Source of the DNA: Streptomyces sp. NBC_01314 | GTDB lineage: Bacteria; Actinomycetota; Actinomycetes; Streptomycetales; Streptomycetaceae | DNA length: 64,000 nt | NCBI RefSeq assembly: GCF_041435215.1 | Contig: NZ_CP108394.1 | Span: 6,386,001 to 6,450,000, forward strand | Reading direction: 5' to 3' | Part shown: positions 48,443 to 57,068 of the stretch, in pieces | Numbering within the stretch: position 1 is the first letter of the stretch | Layout of the letters: every line of letters starts with the position of its first letter | The notes under the pieces: generated by a model | The model's database searches: none | What the model was told of the DNA's origin: nothing | The model's input: the letters and a program-made list of their open reading frames with translations, nothing else | Translations under genes and position numbers: made by a program

Positions 48443-49065
48443 CCCTGTTCACCCACCGCAACGCCGGAGGGCGGTGCCCGTGCGGAGCGAAGGATGCGAC
48501 GTGCGGGCCGCCCTCCGATGTGGTGCCGGTGGACCTACGCATCGAGGAGGTGGCCGCGGTGAGCGGACCACTGGCGAAGTACAGGGTCACGCGCGGCGGC
48601 GTGGAGACCGTGATGAAGCTGAACGAAGCCGACGCCAAGCGGCTCGGTGTGGGGCCGGCCGACGTCGTTGGGGCGGCGTCGACGATCCCGCTCATCCAGC
48701 CGGTCGACGAGTCCGACGGTGGTGACGGCGATGGCGCTGCTGACGACTCCGGTGACGTCCAGGCCGTGGCTGCTGCTGATGCCGGTGCGGGGGCGGAGCC
48801 GGTGCAGCCGGCTGCGGACTCCGGCGGTGACGTCCAGGCGCCGGGAGACCCGACGCCTGCGCCGGATCCGGACGATCCGGAGGAGGCAGCGGTGACCGAG
48901 GCCGACAACCCGGCGGCATCCTCCGACCCGGCTGGCCCGGGTGACGCCGCGGCGAAGGCGCCCGTCAAGGCGCCGGTGAAGAAGGCGGCTGCCAAGCGGC
49001 AGTCGGCATCGGCGAACAAGGCCCGCCCGGCGGCGGCCAACAAGGCGCAGAGCAGCGGTGGCTGA
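48439..49065 (+). CDS. Hypothetical head protein with low-complexity tail
   Basis: Encodes 208 residues from the GTG that overlaps the previous stop. An N-terminal CPCGAKDATC pair and a short strand-helix domain, GPLAKYRVTRGGVETVMKLNEADAKRLGVGPADVV, then a Gly/Asp/Pro and lysine-rich tail (KAPVKAPVKKAAAKRQSAS). Overlaps the connector gene by eight bases. Function unknown. Confidence 0.6.
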   Translation: MTLFTHRNAGGRCPCGAKDATCGPPSDVVPVDLRIEEVAAVSGPLAKYRVTRGGVETVMKLNEADAKRLGVGPADVVGAASTIPLIQPVDESDGGDGDGAADDSGDVQAVAAADAGAGAEPVQPAADSGGDVQAPGDPTPAPDPDDPEEAAVTEADNPAASSDPAGPGDAAAKAPVKAPVKKAAAKRQSASANKARPAAANKAQSSGG

Positions 49066-49609
49066 CGAGTACCTCGCGGATCCGGCCGAGCTCGCGGTGA
49101 AGCTCGGCCGGGCCGAGGACGACCCCAAGCTGCTGTATGCGCTGCTGTCGGCGTCTCGGCGGTTTCGTGGGCAGGTCGGGCACTCGGTCATTCCGGTGAC
49201 GACGGAGACGGTGACGCTGGACGGCAACGGCCGTGAGTCGTTGCTGCTGCCGGTGTGGCCGACGACGGCCGTTCAGTCGGTCGTCCTCGAGGGCGTGACC
49301 CTCGTCGAGGGCACCGACTACGACTGGTCGGATGCGGGCATCCTGCGGCGGCTGGGATGCCGGGTGTGGCCGGACAAGCTGCGCTGCCTGCAGGTCGGCT
49401 ACAGCCACGGCTTCGCGACCTCCCCCGAGGACATCCAAGAGGTCGTGGGCGAGCGGGCCGAGGCGGCGTTCACGATCCCGGTGGGCGTGCAGTCCAAGGC
49501 CGTCGGCGGGCAGTCGGTCACGTTCGGGGCGCAGGCCGCTTCCGGATCCACCGAGGCCTGGACGAAGTGCGTCGCCCGGCACGCGGTCCGTGCAGCTTCC
49601 GACGTGTGA
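49058..49609 (+). CDS. Head-tail connector, gp6-like
   Basis: Encodes 183 residues, GTG start. Helical N-terminus (ADPAELAVKLGRAEDDPKLLYALLSASRRFRGQVGH) and a strand region (VTLDGNGRESLLLPVWPTTAVQSVVLEG) match HK97 gp6-type adaptors. It forms the ring below the portal. Confidence 0.75.
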   Translation: MADEYLADPAELAVKLGRAEDDPKLLYALLSASRRFRGQVGHSVIPVTTETVTLDGNGRESLLLPVWPTTAVQSVVLEGVTLVEGTDYDWSDAGILRRLGCRVWPDKLRCLQVGYSHGFATSPEDIQEVVGERAEAAFTIPVGVQSKAVGGQSVTFGAQAASGSTEAWTKCVARHAVRAASDV

Positions 49610-49621
49610 GGAGGGAGAGTC

Positions 49622-49969
49622 GTGTTCTTCTTCGATTCGGTCGTGCGCGTGCGCGCGGGGACGCGCACGGACCGGGGCGGCAACACCGTCGAGGACTGGT
49701 CAGACGGCGCCGTCACGCGGGCGGCAGTCGGGCAGTTGAACGTCCAGCCCACCAGCCAGGCGGAGACCACCGACGCGACGCGTACGGCGGTCATCACCGG
49801 CTGGCGGGTGCAGTCCGAGGAGGGCACCGCCCCGGACATCACCGCCCGGGACCGCATCGAGTGGAACGGCATGACCCTCCTGGTGGAGGGCGAGGTCGCT
49901 CCGTGGCCGGACCCGCTCACCGGCGCCCACCACCACACCGAGTTCACGATGGTCCGCGCGACCGGATAG
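49622..49969 (+). CDS. Head-tail stopper-like protein
   Basis: Encodes 115 residues. FFDSVVRVRAGTRTDRGGNTVEDWSD...TRTAVITGWRVQSEEGTAPDITARDRIEWNGMTLLVEGE is beta-barrel-like, matching stopper proteins (SPP1 gp16 type) in size and place. Confidence 0.7.
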   Translation: MFFFDSVVRVRAGTRTDRGGNTVEDWSDGAVTRAAVGQLNVQPTSQAETTDATRTAVITGWRVQSEEGTAPDITARDRIEWNGMTLLVEGEVAPWPDPLTGAHHHTEFTMVRATG

Positions 49970-49979
49970 GAGGTGGGCC

Positions 49980-50261
49980 GTGCTTGTCGACTTCCGGCTT
50001 GATGCGGCTGGCGTACGCGAGGTCCTCAGGGGCCCCGAACTCCGCGCCGCCGTGGACGGCCTGGCCGACCAGATCGCCGGCCACGTCCGCGGCAACGTAC
50101 CCGGCGATGTGGTCGTCTCGGTGAAGGGCTACACCACCGACCGAGGCGCCGCCTCGATCACCGTGCAGGACGTCCGGGCCATGGCGTGGCAGGCCCGTGA
50201 CGGCATCCTCACCCGCGCCGCCGCGGCGGCCGGGCTCGAGGTGAAGGCCTGGCAGCGATGA
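49980..50261 (+). CDS. Neck protein, HK97 gp10-like
   Basis: Encodes 93 residues. VDGLADQIAGHVRGNVPGDVVVSVKGYTTDRGAASITVQDV fits HK97 gp10 tail-completion proteins, short form. Overlaps the next gene by four bases. Confidence 0.65.
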   Translation: MLVDFRLDAAGVREVLRGPELRAAVDGLADQIAGHVRGNVPGDVVVSVKGYTTDRGAASITVQDVRAMAWQARDGILTRAAAAAGLEVKAWQR

Positions 50262-50677
50262 AGACCCTGACCGTCTTCGGCGACGCCCAAGCTGCCGGAG
50301 CCACCGTCCTGCGTGACGCCCTCGCCGCCCGCGTGGAGGCGTACGCGCAGGACGTCACGGTCGGCACGAAGGTGCCGGCCGACCGGTCGCCCGAACTCGA
50401 CCGGCTGCCGTACGTCATGGTCCGCAAGGACGGCGACCTGCCGCACTCGTCCATGGCCAACGCCCGCGTCACGCTGCGGGTCACCATCTGGCACGAGGAC
50501 GACGACCAGGCGCACGACCTCGCGATGCTCTGCCAAGGGCTGCTGATCGTTCACTCCGGCCCGGTCATCCGCGGCGTCCGCCCGGGCACAGGCCCGATCG
50601 CCGCCGTCGACCACGTCTCCGACAACCCCCTGAGCACGTTCACCGTGCTCGCCAACATCAAGCCCCGGCTGGCCTGA
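50258..50677 (+). CDS. Tail terminator-like protein
   Basis: Encodes 139 residues. Alpha/beta pattern VLRDALAARVEAYAQDVTVGTKVP ... RLPYVMVRKDGDLPHSSMANARVTLRVTIWHEDDDQAHDLAMLCQGLL fits gpU-type tail terminators of siphoviruses. Position before the major tail protein supports this. Confidence 0.7.
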   Translation: MKTLTVFGDAQAAGATVLRDALAARVEAYAQDVTVGTKVPADRSPELDRLPYVMVRKDGDLPHSSMANARVTLRVTIWHEDDDQAHDLAMLCQGLLIVHSGPVIRGVRPGTGPIAAVDHVSDNPLSTFTVLANIKPRLA

Positions 50678-50740
50678 CCGCCGAGGCTGCGCTGCTGAAC
50701 CGCGGCTCCCTGCTGACCTGCTACATGAGAGGAGGGCGCC

Positions 50741-51511
50741 GTGGCCGGCGACCCGACCAACGCGAACCTCTGGACCGACGCCGATGTGTACGTGTCCTGG
50801 AACCTGAGCGCCACCCTGCCCGCCGACGCGGAGACCCCGTTCGGATCGGACTGGAAGCTCATCGGCCTCCTCGACGGAGACGAGGGCTTCCCCGAGACCC
50901 GCGACGAGGACACCGACGACAAGTTCGCCTGGGGCGGCATCATCGTCCGCACCAGCCGCAACCACTTCAAGCTCACCAAGAGCTTCACCGCGCTCGAGGA
51001 CAACGAGTGGACCCGCAAGCTCGTGTGGCCCGGGTCCACGGACACGCAGATCAAGGTGCCCAAGCCGGAACGCGTCCTGGTGGCGTTCGAGACCCGGGAG
51101 GGCGAGAAGGTCCGCCGCCTGATCACCGCCCAGTACGCCGAGTGCTCGCTGGACGGCGACCACGGCGAGAACGAAACCGACCTCGAGTCGGCGACCATCG
51201 CGGCCACGATCTTCCCGACGAGCGGTGGTGTCCTGTTCAACCGGCAGGCCACGCCGATCCTGGAGTCCATCTCGGTCGCCCCGTCCACCCTGACCGTGGC
51301 CGACGGGGAGATCGGCGCCCTGGCCGCGACCGCCACCTACTCCGACGCGAGCACGGCCGACGTGACCGCCGAGGCGTCCTGGTCCTCCTCGGACCCGACC
51401 AAGGCGACCGTCAGCGCGGGGTTCGTCACCGGCATCGCGGCCGGCGCCTCCACGGTCACCGCCTCCTACCTCGGCGAGACCGACACCTGCGCCGTCACCG
51501 TCACGGCCTGA
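50741..51511 (+). CDS. Major tail protein with C-terminal Ig-like (Big_2) domain
   Basis: Encodes 256 residues, AGGAGG before the GTG. Tail-tube fold (1-170): NANLWTDADVYVSWNLSATLPADAETPFGSDWKLIGLLDGDEGFPETRDED ... ITAQYAECSLDGDHGENETD. The last ~85 residues (ISVAPSTLTVADGEIGALAATATYSDASTADVTAEASWSSSDPTKATV...) form a Big_2 Ig-like domain. Such domains decorate tail tubes and may bind cell-surface sugars. Confidence 0.85.
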   Translation: MAGDPTNANLWTDADVYVSWNLSATLPADAETPFGSDWKLIGLLDGDEGFPETRDEDTDDKFAWGGIIVRTSRNHFKLTKSFTALEDNEWTRKLVWPGSTDTQIKVPKPERVLVAFETREGEKVRRLITAQYAECSLDGDHGENETDLESATIAATIFPTSGGVLFNRQATPILESISVAPSTLTVADGEIGALAATATYSDASTADVTAEASWSSSDPTKATVSAGFVTGIAAGASTVTASYLGETDTCAVTVTA

Positions 51512-51518
51512 CCAGCGC

Positions 51519-51558
51519 CCGGGCGCGGGGAGTTCGTCGCGGTTCGGCCCGCGCCCGG
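51519..51558 (+). terminator. Hairpin after major tail protein
   Basis: CCGGGCGCGGG (51519-51529) pairs with CCCGCGCCCGG (51548-51558). No T-run. It may cut the level of downstream tail gene transcription after the abundant tube protein. Confidence 0.55.
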
Positions 51559-51598
51559 TGCACCACCCACCCCGAACCACGAGACCGAAGGAGGCACT

Positions 51599-51955
51599 GT
51601 GCCTCTGCAGTTCACCGACGCCGAGATCAACGCCAAGGCCGTACAGCTCGGCGTCATCACCCAGGGCGAGTCCGTCCCGAACCGGCACCGCTCGAAGGTG
51701 GTGGCCGCCCTCGTCGAGGAACGGCGCGCCGCCGACCGGCAGGAGAAGCAGCCCGAGCCGGTGTGTGCGAAGGAGATCGTCGTCGAGCCCGGCGGCGCCG
51801 TGCTCATCGATGGCGAGCCGTTCCCCTGGCTGATCGCCAGACAGCCGATGGAGATCGGCCTCAACCCCGAGGGCATCAGCACCGTCCGCCTCACGCTCAT
51901 GGCCGAGGCGGTCCAGGTCCTCAAGCCCAAGCCCAGCAAGAACGAGAGCGAGTAG
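51599..51955 (+). CDS. Hypothetical tail-region protein
   Basis: Encodes 118 residues, GTG with GAAGGAG upstream. Helical N-terminus and an all-beta second half (EIVVEPGGAVLIDGEPFPWLIARQPMEIGLNPEGISTVRLTLMAEAVQVLK). Possibly a tail tube accessory. Unknown. Confidence 0.6.
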   Translation: MPLQFTDAEINAKAVQLGVITQGESVPNRHRSKVVAALVEERRAADRQEKQPEPVCAKEIVVEPGGAVLIDGEPFPWLIARQPMEIGLNPEGISTVRLTLMAEAVQVLKPKPSKNESE

Positions 51956-51959
51956 CACC

Positions 51960-52328
51960 ATGGCAGGATCCCGAACCGCGACCGGCAACTCCGGCGACGG
52001 CGAGGTGTTCGACTTCAACCTCAACACCGTCGAAGCCGAGACCGAGCTACGCCCCTTCCGCTTCATGTGGGCGAGCAAGCAGAACCCGAACAGGCGCTTC
52101 ACGATGCAGCACATCGCCGGTCTGAACGTGTGGCCGCTGCTGGCGGGAGCCGATGGCGGCGACGCCAGCGCGATGATGGCGGCGTTCGAGACCGCACTCG
52201 GCGAAGACCAGTGGGAGGACTTCCAGAAGTCGCCCCTGCCTCAGTACAAGATGGAGGCCCTCTTCAAGGCCTACCGCAAGCACTGCGGCACTGACCCGGG
52301 GGAATCGCCAGCCTCGTCCGACTCCTGA
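51960..52328 (+). CDS. Tail assembly chaperone (short form)
   Basis: Encodes 122 residues. VEAETELRPFRFMWASKQNPNRRFTMQHIAGLNVWPLLAG ... WEDFQKSPLPQYKMEALFKAYRKHCG is the usual GpG-like pattern of actinophages. A GGGGG run at 52298-52302, just before the stop, is a likely -1 slip site that would extend it into the second frame to 52750. Confidence 0.8.
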   Translation: MAGSRTATGNSGDGEVFDFNLNTVEAETELRPFRFMWASKQNPNRRFTMQHIAGLNVWPLLAGADGGDASAMMAAFETALGEDQWEDFQKSPLPQYKMEALFKAYRKHCGTDPGESPASSDS

Positions 52329-52750
52329 AGGAGCACGGCGAGGCAGTCCAAGCAGACCTCCGCGAGACGTACGGCATCCGCCTGTCCGACCTGTACCGGC
52401 GCGACGAGTCCGGGTGCCCACTGCTGACATGGCGGGAGCTGGGCGGCTACGTTCGTCAGCTCCCCCCGCGCGCCCGCACGCGTCTGGTGACCGGTGACAC
52501 GGACAGCGTGTGGGGCCTGCAGGAGCATCTGACCGCGGCTGTGATCGACGAGCTGCGGGTCGCGAACTGGCAGCGGGCCAACGAGGGCGTCAAGGAGTCC
52601 AAGCAGACAAAGCCGCCCAAGCCCCTGTCCCGCCCCGGAGTCGGGGGCGGACGCGACAAGAACAGCCCCGAGCGGGTGGCCAAGCGCAAGGCCGCTCTCA
52701 CGCGCGCCGCCGATCGGCGCCGCGCGATCGCCGCCGGGGAGATCAGCTGA
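52301..52750 (+). CDS. Tail assembly chaperone, -1 frame extension (GpGT-like)
   Basis: After GGG at 52299-52301 a -1 slip reads GGA-ATC-GCC and continues 149 codons: ASLVRLLKEHGEAVQADLRETYG..., LYRRDESGCPLLTWRELGGYVRQLPPRARTRL..., ending AADRRRAIAAGEIS. There is no usable start for the -1 frame before GTG 52487. The arrangement before the tape measure gene is the standard G/GT frameshift used for chaperone pairs. Confidence 0.75.
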   Translation, partial: GIASLVRLLKEHGEAVQADLRETYGIRLSDLYRRDESGCPLLTWRELGGYVRQLPPRARTRLVTGDTDSVWGLQEHLTAAVIDELRVANWQRANEGVKESKQTKPPKPLSRPGVGGGRDKNSPERVAKRKAALTRAADRRRAIAAGEIS

Positions 52751-52777
52751 CCGACAACTGAATACCGGGGGTGCCCT

Positions 52778-55700
52778 GTGCCGAATGTCGGCTACGCCAC
52801 GCTTCAGATCATCCCCTCCGTACGCGGGATCGGCGACGAGCTGCGCTCCCAGCTCGTCGGCCCGGCTGAGGACGCCGGGCAGGACGCCGGGCAGGCGGCG
52901 GGCGGCACCCTCAAGGACAAGCTCCTCGTGGGTGCCGCTGTCGCCGGCGCGGCCGCGGGTGCGCTGCTGGTCGCCGGGATCACCGAGGCGATGGAGCAGG
53001 CGAACATCACCTCGGTTCTCAAGGGCCAGCTCGGCGCGACCAGTAAGGACGCCGCCCGGTACGGGAAGATCGCCGGGGAGCTGTACGCGAAGGGCATCAC
53101 CGCCGACGTCCAGGGCGCGGCGGACGCGATCCGGGCCGTGGTCTCCGGTGGTCTGGCGCCGCCGGACGCGACGAACAAACAGCTCAAGAGCATTGCCGCG
53201 CAGATGTCGGACGTCGCGACCACCTTCGGCACGGACATGGGGCTGCAGTCCCAGGCCGTGTCCGCGCTGCTGAAGAACGGTCTGGCGCCGAACGCGAAGA
53301 CAGCGCTGGGCATCATCACCACCGGCTTCCAGAAGCTGGGCCCCAACGCGGAGGACCTCCTGGAAACGTTCCAGGAGTACCCGGTCCAGCTGAAGAAGCT
53401 GGGCCTGGACGCCAAGACCAGCCTCGGCCTGTTCCAGCAGGGCCTCAAGGGCGGCGCCCGCGACACGGACATCCTGGCCGACCTCTTCAAAGAGTTCTCG
53501 ATCCGCTCGATCGACATGTCGCAGTCCAGCCAGGACGCGTACAAGGCGCTGGGCCTGCCCGCACAGGAGATGTCCAGCAAGATCGCCAAGGGCGGCAAGA
53601 GCGCGTCGGCCGGACTGCAGACCGTCCTGGACAAGCTCCGCGAGATGAAGGACCCGGTGGCCCGTGAGGCGGCCGCCGTGGGCCTGTTCGGCACCCAGGC
53701 CGAGGAAGTCGGCTCGGCACTGTTCAAGCTGGACCCGAGCAAAGCGACCAAGGCCTTCGGGGATATGTCCGGGGCGGCGACGCAGCTCGGCAAGGACCTC
53801 CACTCGGGGGCCTCGCACGAACTCGAGGTGTTCGTCCGGGGCCTGAAACAGGGCTTCGTGACGTTCCTCGGCGGCCAGGTGCTGCCCGTCCTGAGTAAGG
53901 CCGGCAGCTTCCTCAACCGCAACGTGCTACCCCCGGTGAAGGGGCTCGGTTCCGTCCTGGCCGTCACGCTGGTGCCTGCTCTGCGCCTGACGTGGATGGC
54001 CGGCGCTGCGACGATCGGCTGGCTGCGGGACTTCGGCGTGTGGCTCATCCCTGCGGCGATCGCGGTCGGCGGCCTGACCATCGCTCTCAACGCGCAGGCC
54101 ATCGCGACCGCCTTCGTCACGGGCGTGTTCTCGGTCTACCGCGCGGCCATCCTGATCGGCACCGCGGTGACGAACGGGTTCGCCATAGCCCAGGGCCTAC
54201 TCAACGCGGTCATGGCGCTCAATCCGTTCGTGCTGGTGGCGATCGCCTTGGTCGCCCTGGGCGCCGCGCTGGTCATCGCCTACAAGAAGAGCGAGACCTT
54301 CCGCACAATCGTCCAGGCCGCCTTCAAGGCGATCTCGGTCGCAGCCCTGTGGCTCTGGGACGTCGTGCTCAAGCCCGTGATCGGGCTCATCGTCAAGGCG
54401 TTCCAGTGGTGGTGGACCGCCGCCAAGATCTACTTCACCGCCGTCGGCGTCATCTTCTACACACTCGGCGCGGTGGCCGTCTGGCTCTGGGAGTCGGCGA
54501 TCTCCCCGGTGATCGGCTGGATCATCGCCGGATTCAAGCTGTGGTGGGCCGGGGCGAAGCTCTACTTCTCCCTGGTCGGGGCCGGATTCCGGGCCGTTGG
54601 AGCGGCAGCGATGTGGCTCTGGCGCGTGGCGATCTCGCCCGTGATCGACCTGATCGTCGGCGGTTTCAAGCTCTGGTGGGCCGGGGTCAAGATCTACTTC
54701 GGGTTCGTCCGCGCCGGGTTCCGGGCGGTGGGAGCCGGGGCGACGTGGCTGTGGAAGAGTGCCGTCTCGCCTGCGCTGTCCGGGATCAAGTCGGTCATCG
54801 CCGACGGCTACAACGTCGGGATCCGGCCCGTCCTGGACAAGCTGCGCGCGGCCGTCGGCAAGGTCGGCGACGCGTTCCGCCTGGCCAAGGACGCGATCAA
54901 GTTGGCCTGGGACAAGGTGAAGGGGATCGCGAAGGCGCCCGTCGTCTTCGTCGTGAACACGGTGTACGGCAAGCTGCGCGGTGTCTGGAACACCGTGGCG
55001 GGAGCCTTCGGGGCTCCCAAGCTGCCGGCCTACACGTTCGCCACCGGTGGCGTTCTGCCCGGCTACACGCCGGGCCGGGACGTGCACCTGGCGGCGCTGT
55101 CCGGCGGCGAGGCCGTCATGCGGCCGGAGTGGACGCGGGCGGTCGGCCCCGGCTACGTCAACTCCATGAACGCCGCTGCACGCGGCGGAGGAATCCGCGG
55201 CGTGCAGCGCGCCCTCGGCCTGCCGGGGTTCGCGGACGGCGGCATCTTCGGCTGGGTGAAGAACACCGCCTCCAAGGGCGTCGACATCGCCAAGTCCGGG
55301 GTGTCGTGGCTGAAGGACGGCATGAAGGCCAGCGCCCTCGCCGGGATCAACAAGGTGGTCAGGCCCCTCATCGAGCGGATCTCGGGGTCCGCGTCGCTGT
55401 ACCGGGACATGATCACCAAGGTCCCGGAGAAGATGGTCAAGTCCCTGCTGAGCTACACCGACACGGCGGACAAGAAGCTCGGCGCGGCAGGCATCGGAGG
55501 CAAGGGCTTCAAGTCGGCCCTCGCCTGGGCGCGCACCCAGAACGGGAAGCCGTACCAGTGGGGCGGCAACGGTGATCCGAGCTGGGACTGTTCAGGTTTC
55601 ATGTCGGCGATCGAGTCCGTGATCCGAGGACAGAAGCCGCACCGCCGTTGGGCGACCGGCGCGTTCTCCGGCTCGTCGGCCCCGGCCGGCTGGGTCAAGG

Positions 55701-57049
55701 GCGCCAGCTCACCCTTCCGTATCGGGATCACGAATTCCGGTGTCGGCCACACTGCGGGCACGATCAACGGCGTCAACGTCGAGTCGCGCGGCGGAGACGG
55801 TGTCATCGTCGGGTCGCGCGCCCGCAGCTACCGGGCCTCGCTGTTCACCGACACCTACGGCCTCAAGGGATACGCCAAGGGAACCCGCGGCGCCACACCC
55901 GGCTGGGCGTGGGTCGGTGAACTCGGCCCCGAGCTGGTCCACTTCGGCGGAGGGGAGCAGATCCTCAACCACCGTGACTCTCTGCGGATGGCCCCCGGCA
56001 TGGGTGTCCTCGACGGCTACGCCAAGGGCACCAGTAGCGCCAAGGCGCGGGCGGCCGCGCGCAAGCAAGTCCCCGGTGACCTCACCTCCGTGAGCAAGGT
56101 CCTCACGGCCAGCGCGGCGGACATCAAGAAGGCGTTCGCCGAGCTGACCAAGGACCTCAAGGCCACCGGCGCCGCGGGCAAGTCGCTCGCTGCCTCGAGC
56201 ACGAAGGCGTCCGCCAAGTTGCAGTCGCTGGCCAAGCAGCGCGACAGCGTGGACTCCCGTCTCGAGGCAGCCAAGTCGGCGGCCTCCGACCAGAAGAAGT
56301 CCGCCCAAGACTTCTTCGGCCTCTCGCAGGTCGGCGAGGTGTCCACGTTCTCCGACCTGCTCGGCGGACTGAAGTCCCGCCAGGCCGAGGCGGATGCGTT
56401 CCGCAAGCAGATCGCCGGGCTGTCGAAGAAGGGGGTCAGCCAAGACATCATCAGTCAGCTCGTCGCCCAGGGGCCGGGCGGTCCGCTGATCGATCTGATC
56501 GCCGGGGCGTCCAAGGGCCAGCTGGGCCAGCTGAACAAGGTGGCCGCAGCGGGCGGTGCCCTGTCGACGGCATACGGCCGGACGATGGCCGACGCGATGT
56601 TCGACGCCGGAGCGCAGGCCGGGAAGGGCTTCCTGACGGGCCTGCAGGCGCAGGAGGCGGAGCTGCAGAAGGCGATGGACCGGCTGGGCGCCGGGCTCGT
56701 CGCGGCCATCCGCAAGAAGCTGAAGATCAAGTCTCCGTCGAAGGCCACGCAGTGGGTCGGCGAGATGGCCGGCGCGGGTGTTGGGGTCGGCCTGGACAAC
56801 ACCGCCGCGAGCGTGGCGGCCGCGGCCGCGCGCGTCGCCGATGCCGCCGCTCCGGGCGTCCCGACCGTGTCCCCGGCGGGCATCGCCGCAACAGCGTCCA
56901 CGCCGCAGGGCCTCACCCCGGGCACGCGGCTGCGCCTGGTCGTCGACGGCCGTGAGTTCAGCGCGTACGTCGACGACCGTGCCGACGGCCGCGTGGATGC
57001 CGGGCTCACCGCCGTACGCCGGGCCTCGTCCCGCCGTCGCAAGCAGTAG
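52778..57049 (+). CDS. Tape measure protein with NlpC/P60 domain
   Basis: Encodes 1423 residues. N-terminal TP901-type region (AEDAGQDAGQAAGGTLKDKLL...GALLVAGITEAMEQANITSVLKGQLG...), hydrophobic middle with four 44-residue repeats opening WLW (from residue 525), then a NlpC/P60 domain with Cys938 (WDCSGFM) and His991 (VGHTAGT), and a long helical/Lys-rich C-terminus. It sets tail length and the enzyme domain likely opens peptidoglycan on injection. Confidence 0.92.
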   Translation: MPNVGYATLQIIPSVRGIGDELRSQLVGPAEDAGQDAGQAAGGTLKDKLLVGAAVAGAAAGALLVAGITEAMEQANITSVLKGQLGATSKDAARYGKIAGELYAKGITADVQGAADAIRAVVSGGLAPPDATNKQLKSIAAQMSDVATTFGTDMGLQSQAVSALLKNGLAPNAKTALGIITTGFQKLGPNAEDLLETFQEYPVQLKKLGLDAKTSLGLFQQGLKGGARDTDILADLFKEFSIRSIDMSQSSQDAYKALGLPAQEMSSKIAKGGKSASAGLQTVLDKLREMKDPVAREAAAVGLFGTQAEEVGSALFKLDPSKATKAFGDMSGAATQLGKDLHSGASHELEVFVRGLKQGFVTFLGGQVLPVLSKAGSFLNRNVLPPVKGLGSVLAVTLVPALRLTWMAGAATIGWLRDFGVWLIPAAIAVGGLTIALNAQAIATAFVTGVFSVYRAAILIGTAVTNGFAIAQGLLNAVMALNPFVLVAIALVALGAALVIAYKKSETFRTIVQAAFKAISVAALWLWDVVLKPVIGLIVKAFQWWWTAAKIYFTAVGVIFYTLGAVAVWLWESAISPVIGWIIAGFKLWWAGAKLYFSLVGAGFRAVGAAAMWLWRVAISPVIDLIVGGFKLWWAGVKIYFGFVRAGFRAVGAGATWLWKSAVSPALSGIKSVIADGYNVGIRPVLDKLRAAVGKVGDAFRLAKDAIKLAWDKVKGIAKAPVVFVVNTVYGKLRGVWNTVAGAFGAPKLPAYTFATGGVLPGYTPGRDVHLAALSGGEAVMRPEWTRAVGPGYVNSMNAAARGGGIRGVQRALGLPGFADGGIFGWVKNTASKGVDIAKSGVSWLKDGMKASALAGINKVVRPLIERISGSASLYRDMITKVPEKMVKSLLSYTDTADKKLGAAGIGGKGFKSALAWARTQNGKPYQWGGNGDPSWDCSGFMSAIESVIRGQKPHRRWATGAFSGSSAPAGWVKGASSPFRIGITNSGVGHTAGTINGVNVESRGGDGVIVGSRARSYRASLFTDTYGLKGYAKGTRGATPGWAWVGELGPELVHFGGGEQILNHRDSLRMAPGMGVLDGYAKGTSSAKARAAARKQVPGDLTSVSKVLTASAADIKKAFAELTKDLKATGAAGKSLAASSTKASAKLQSLAKQRDSVDSRLEAAKSAASDQKKSAQDFFGLSQVGEVSTFSDLLGGLKSRQAEADAFRKQIAGLSKKGVSQDIISQLVAQGPGGPLIDLIAGASKGQLGQLNKVAAAGGALSTAYGRTMADAMFDAGAQAGKGFLTGLQAQEAELQKAMDRLGAGLVAAIRKKLKIKSPSKATQWVGEMAGAGVGVGLDNTAASVAAAAARVADAAAPGVPTVSPAGIAATASTPQGLTPGTRLRLVVDGREFSAYVDDRADGRVDAGLTAVRRASSRRRKQ
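54350..54880 (+). repeat. Four 132-bp repeats in the tape measure gene
   Basis: Codons for WLW lie at 54350, 54482, 54614 and 54746, exactly 132 bp (44 residues) apart. Each unit reads WLW-x4-SPVI-x5-GFKLWWAGAKIYF-like. Number of units may tune tail length. Confidence 0.7.
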
Positions 57050-57068
57050 AGGAAGGAGGGCATGCCGG

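Noticed and set aside
53992..55575. A 527-codon frame inside the tape measure gene
   Set aside because: Arg/Gly-rich frame shift shadow of the real 1423-codon gene.
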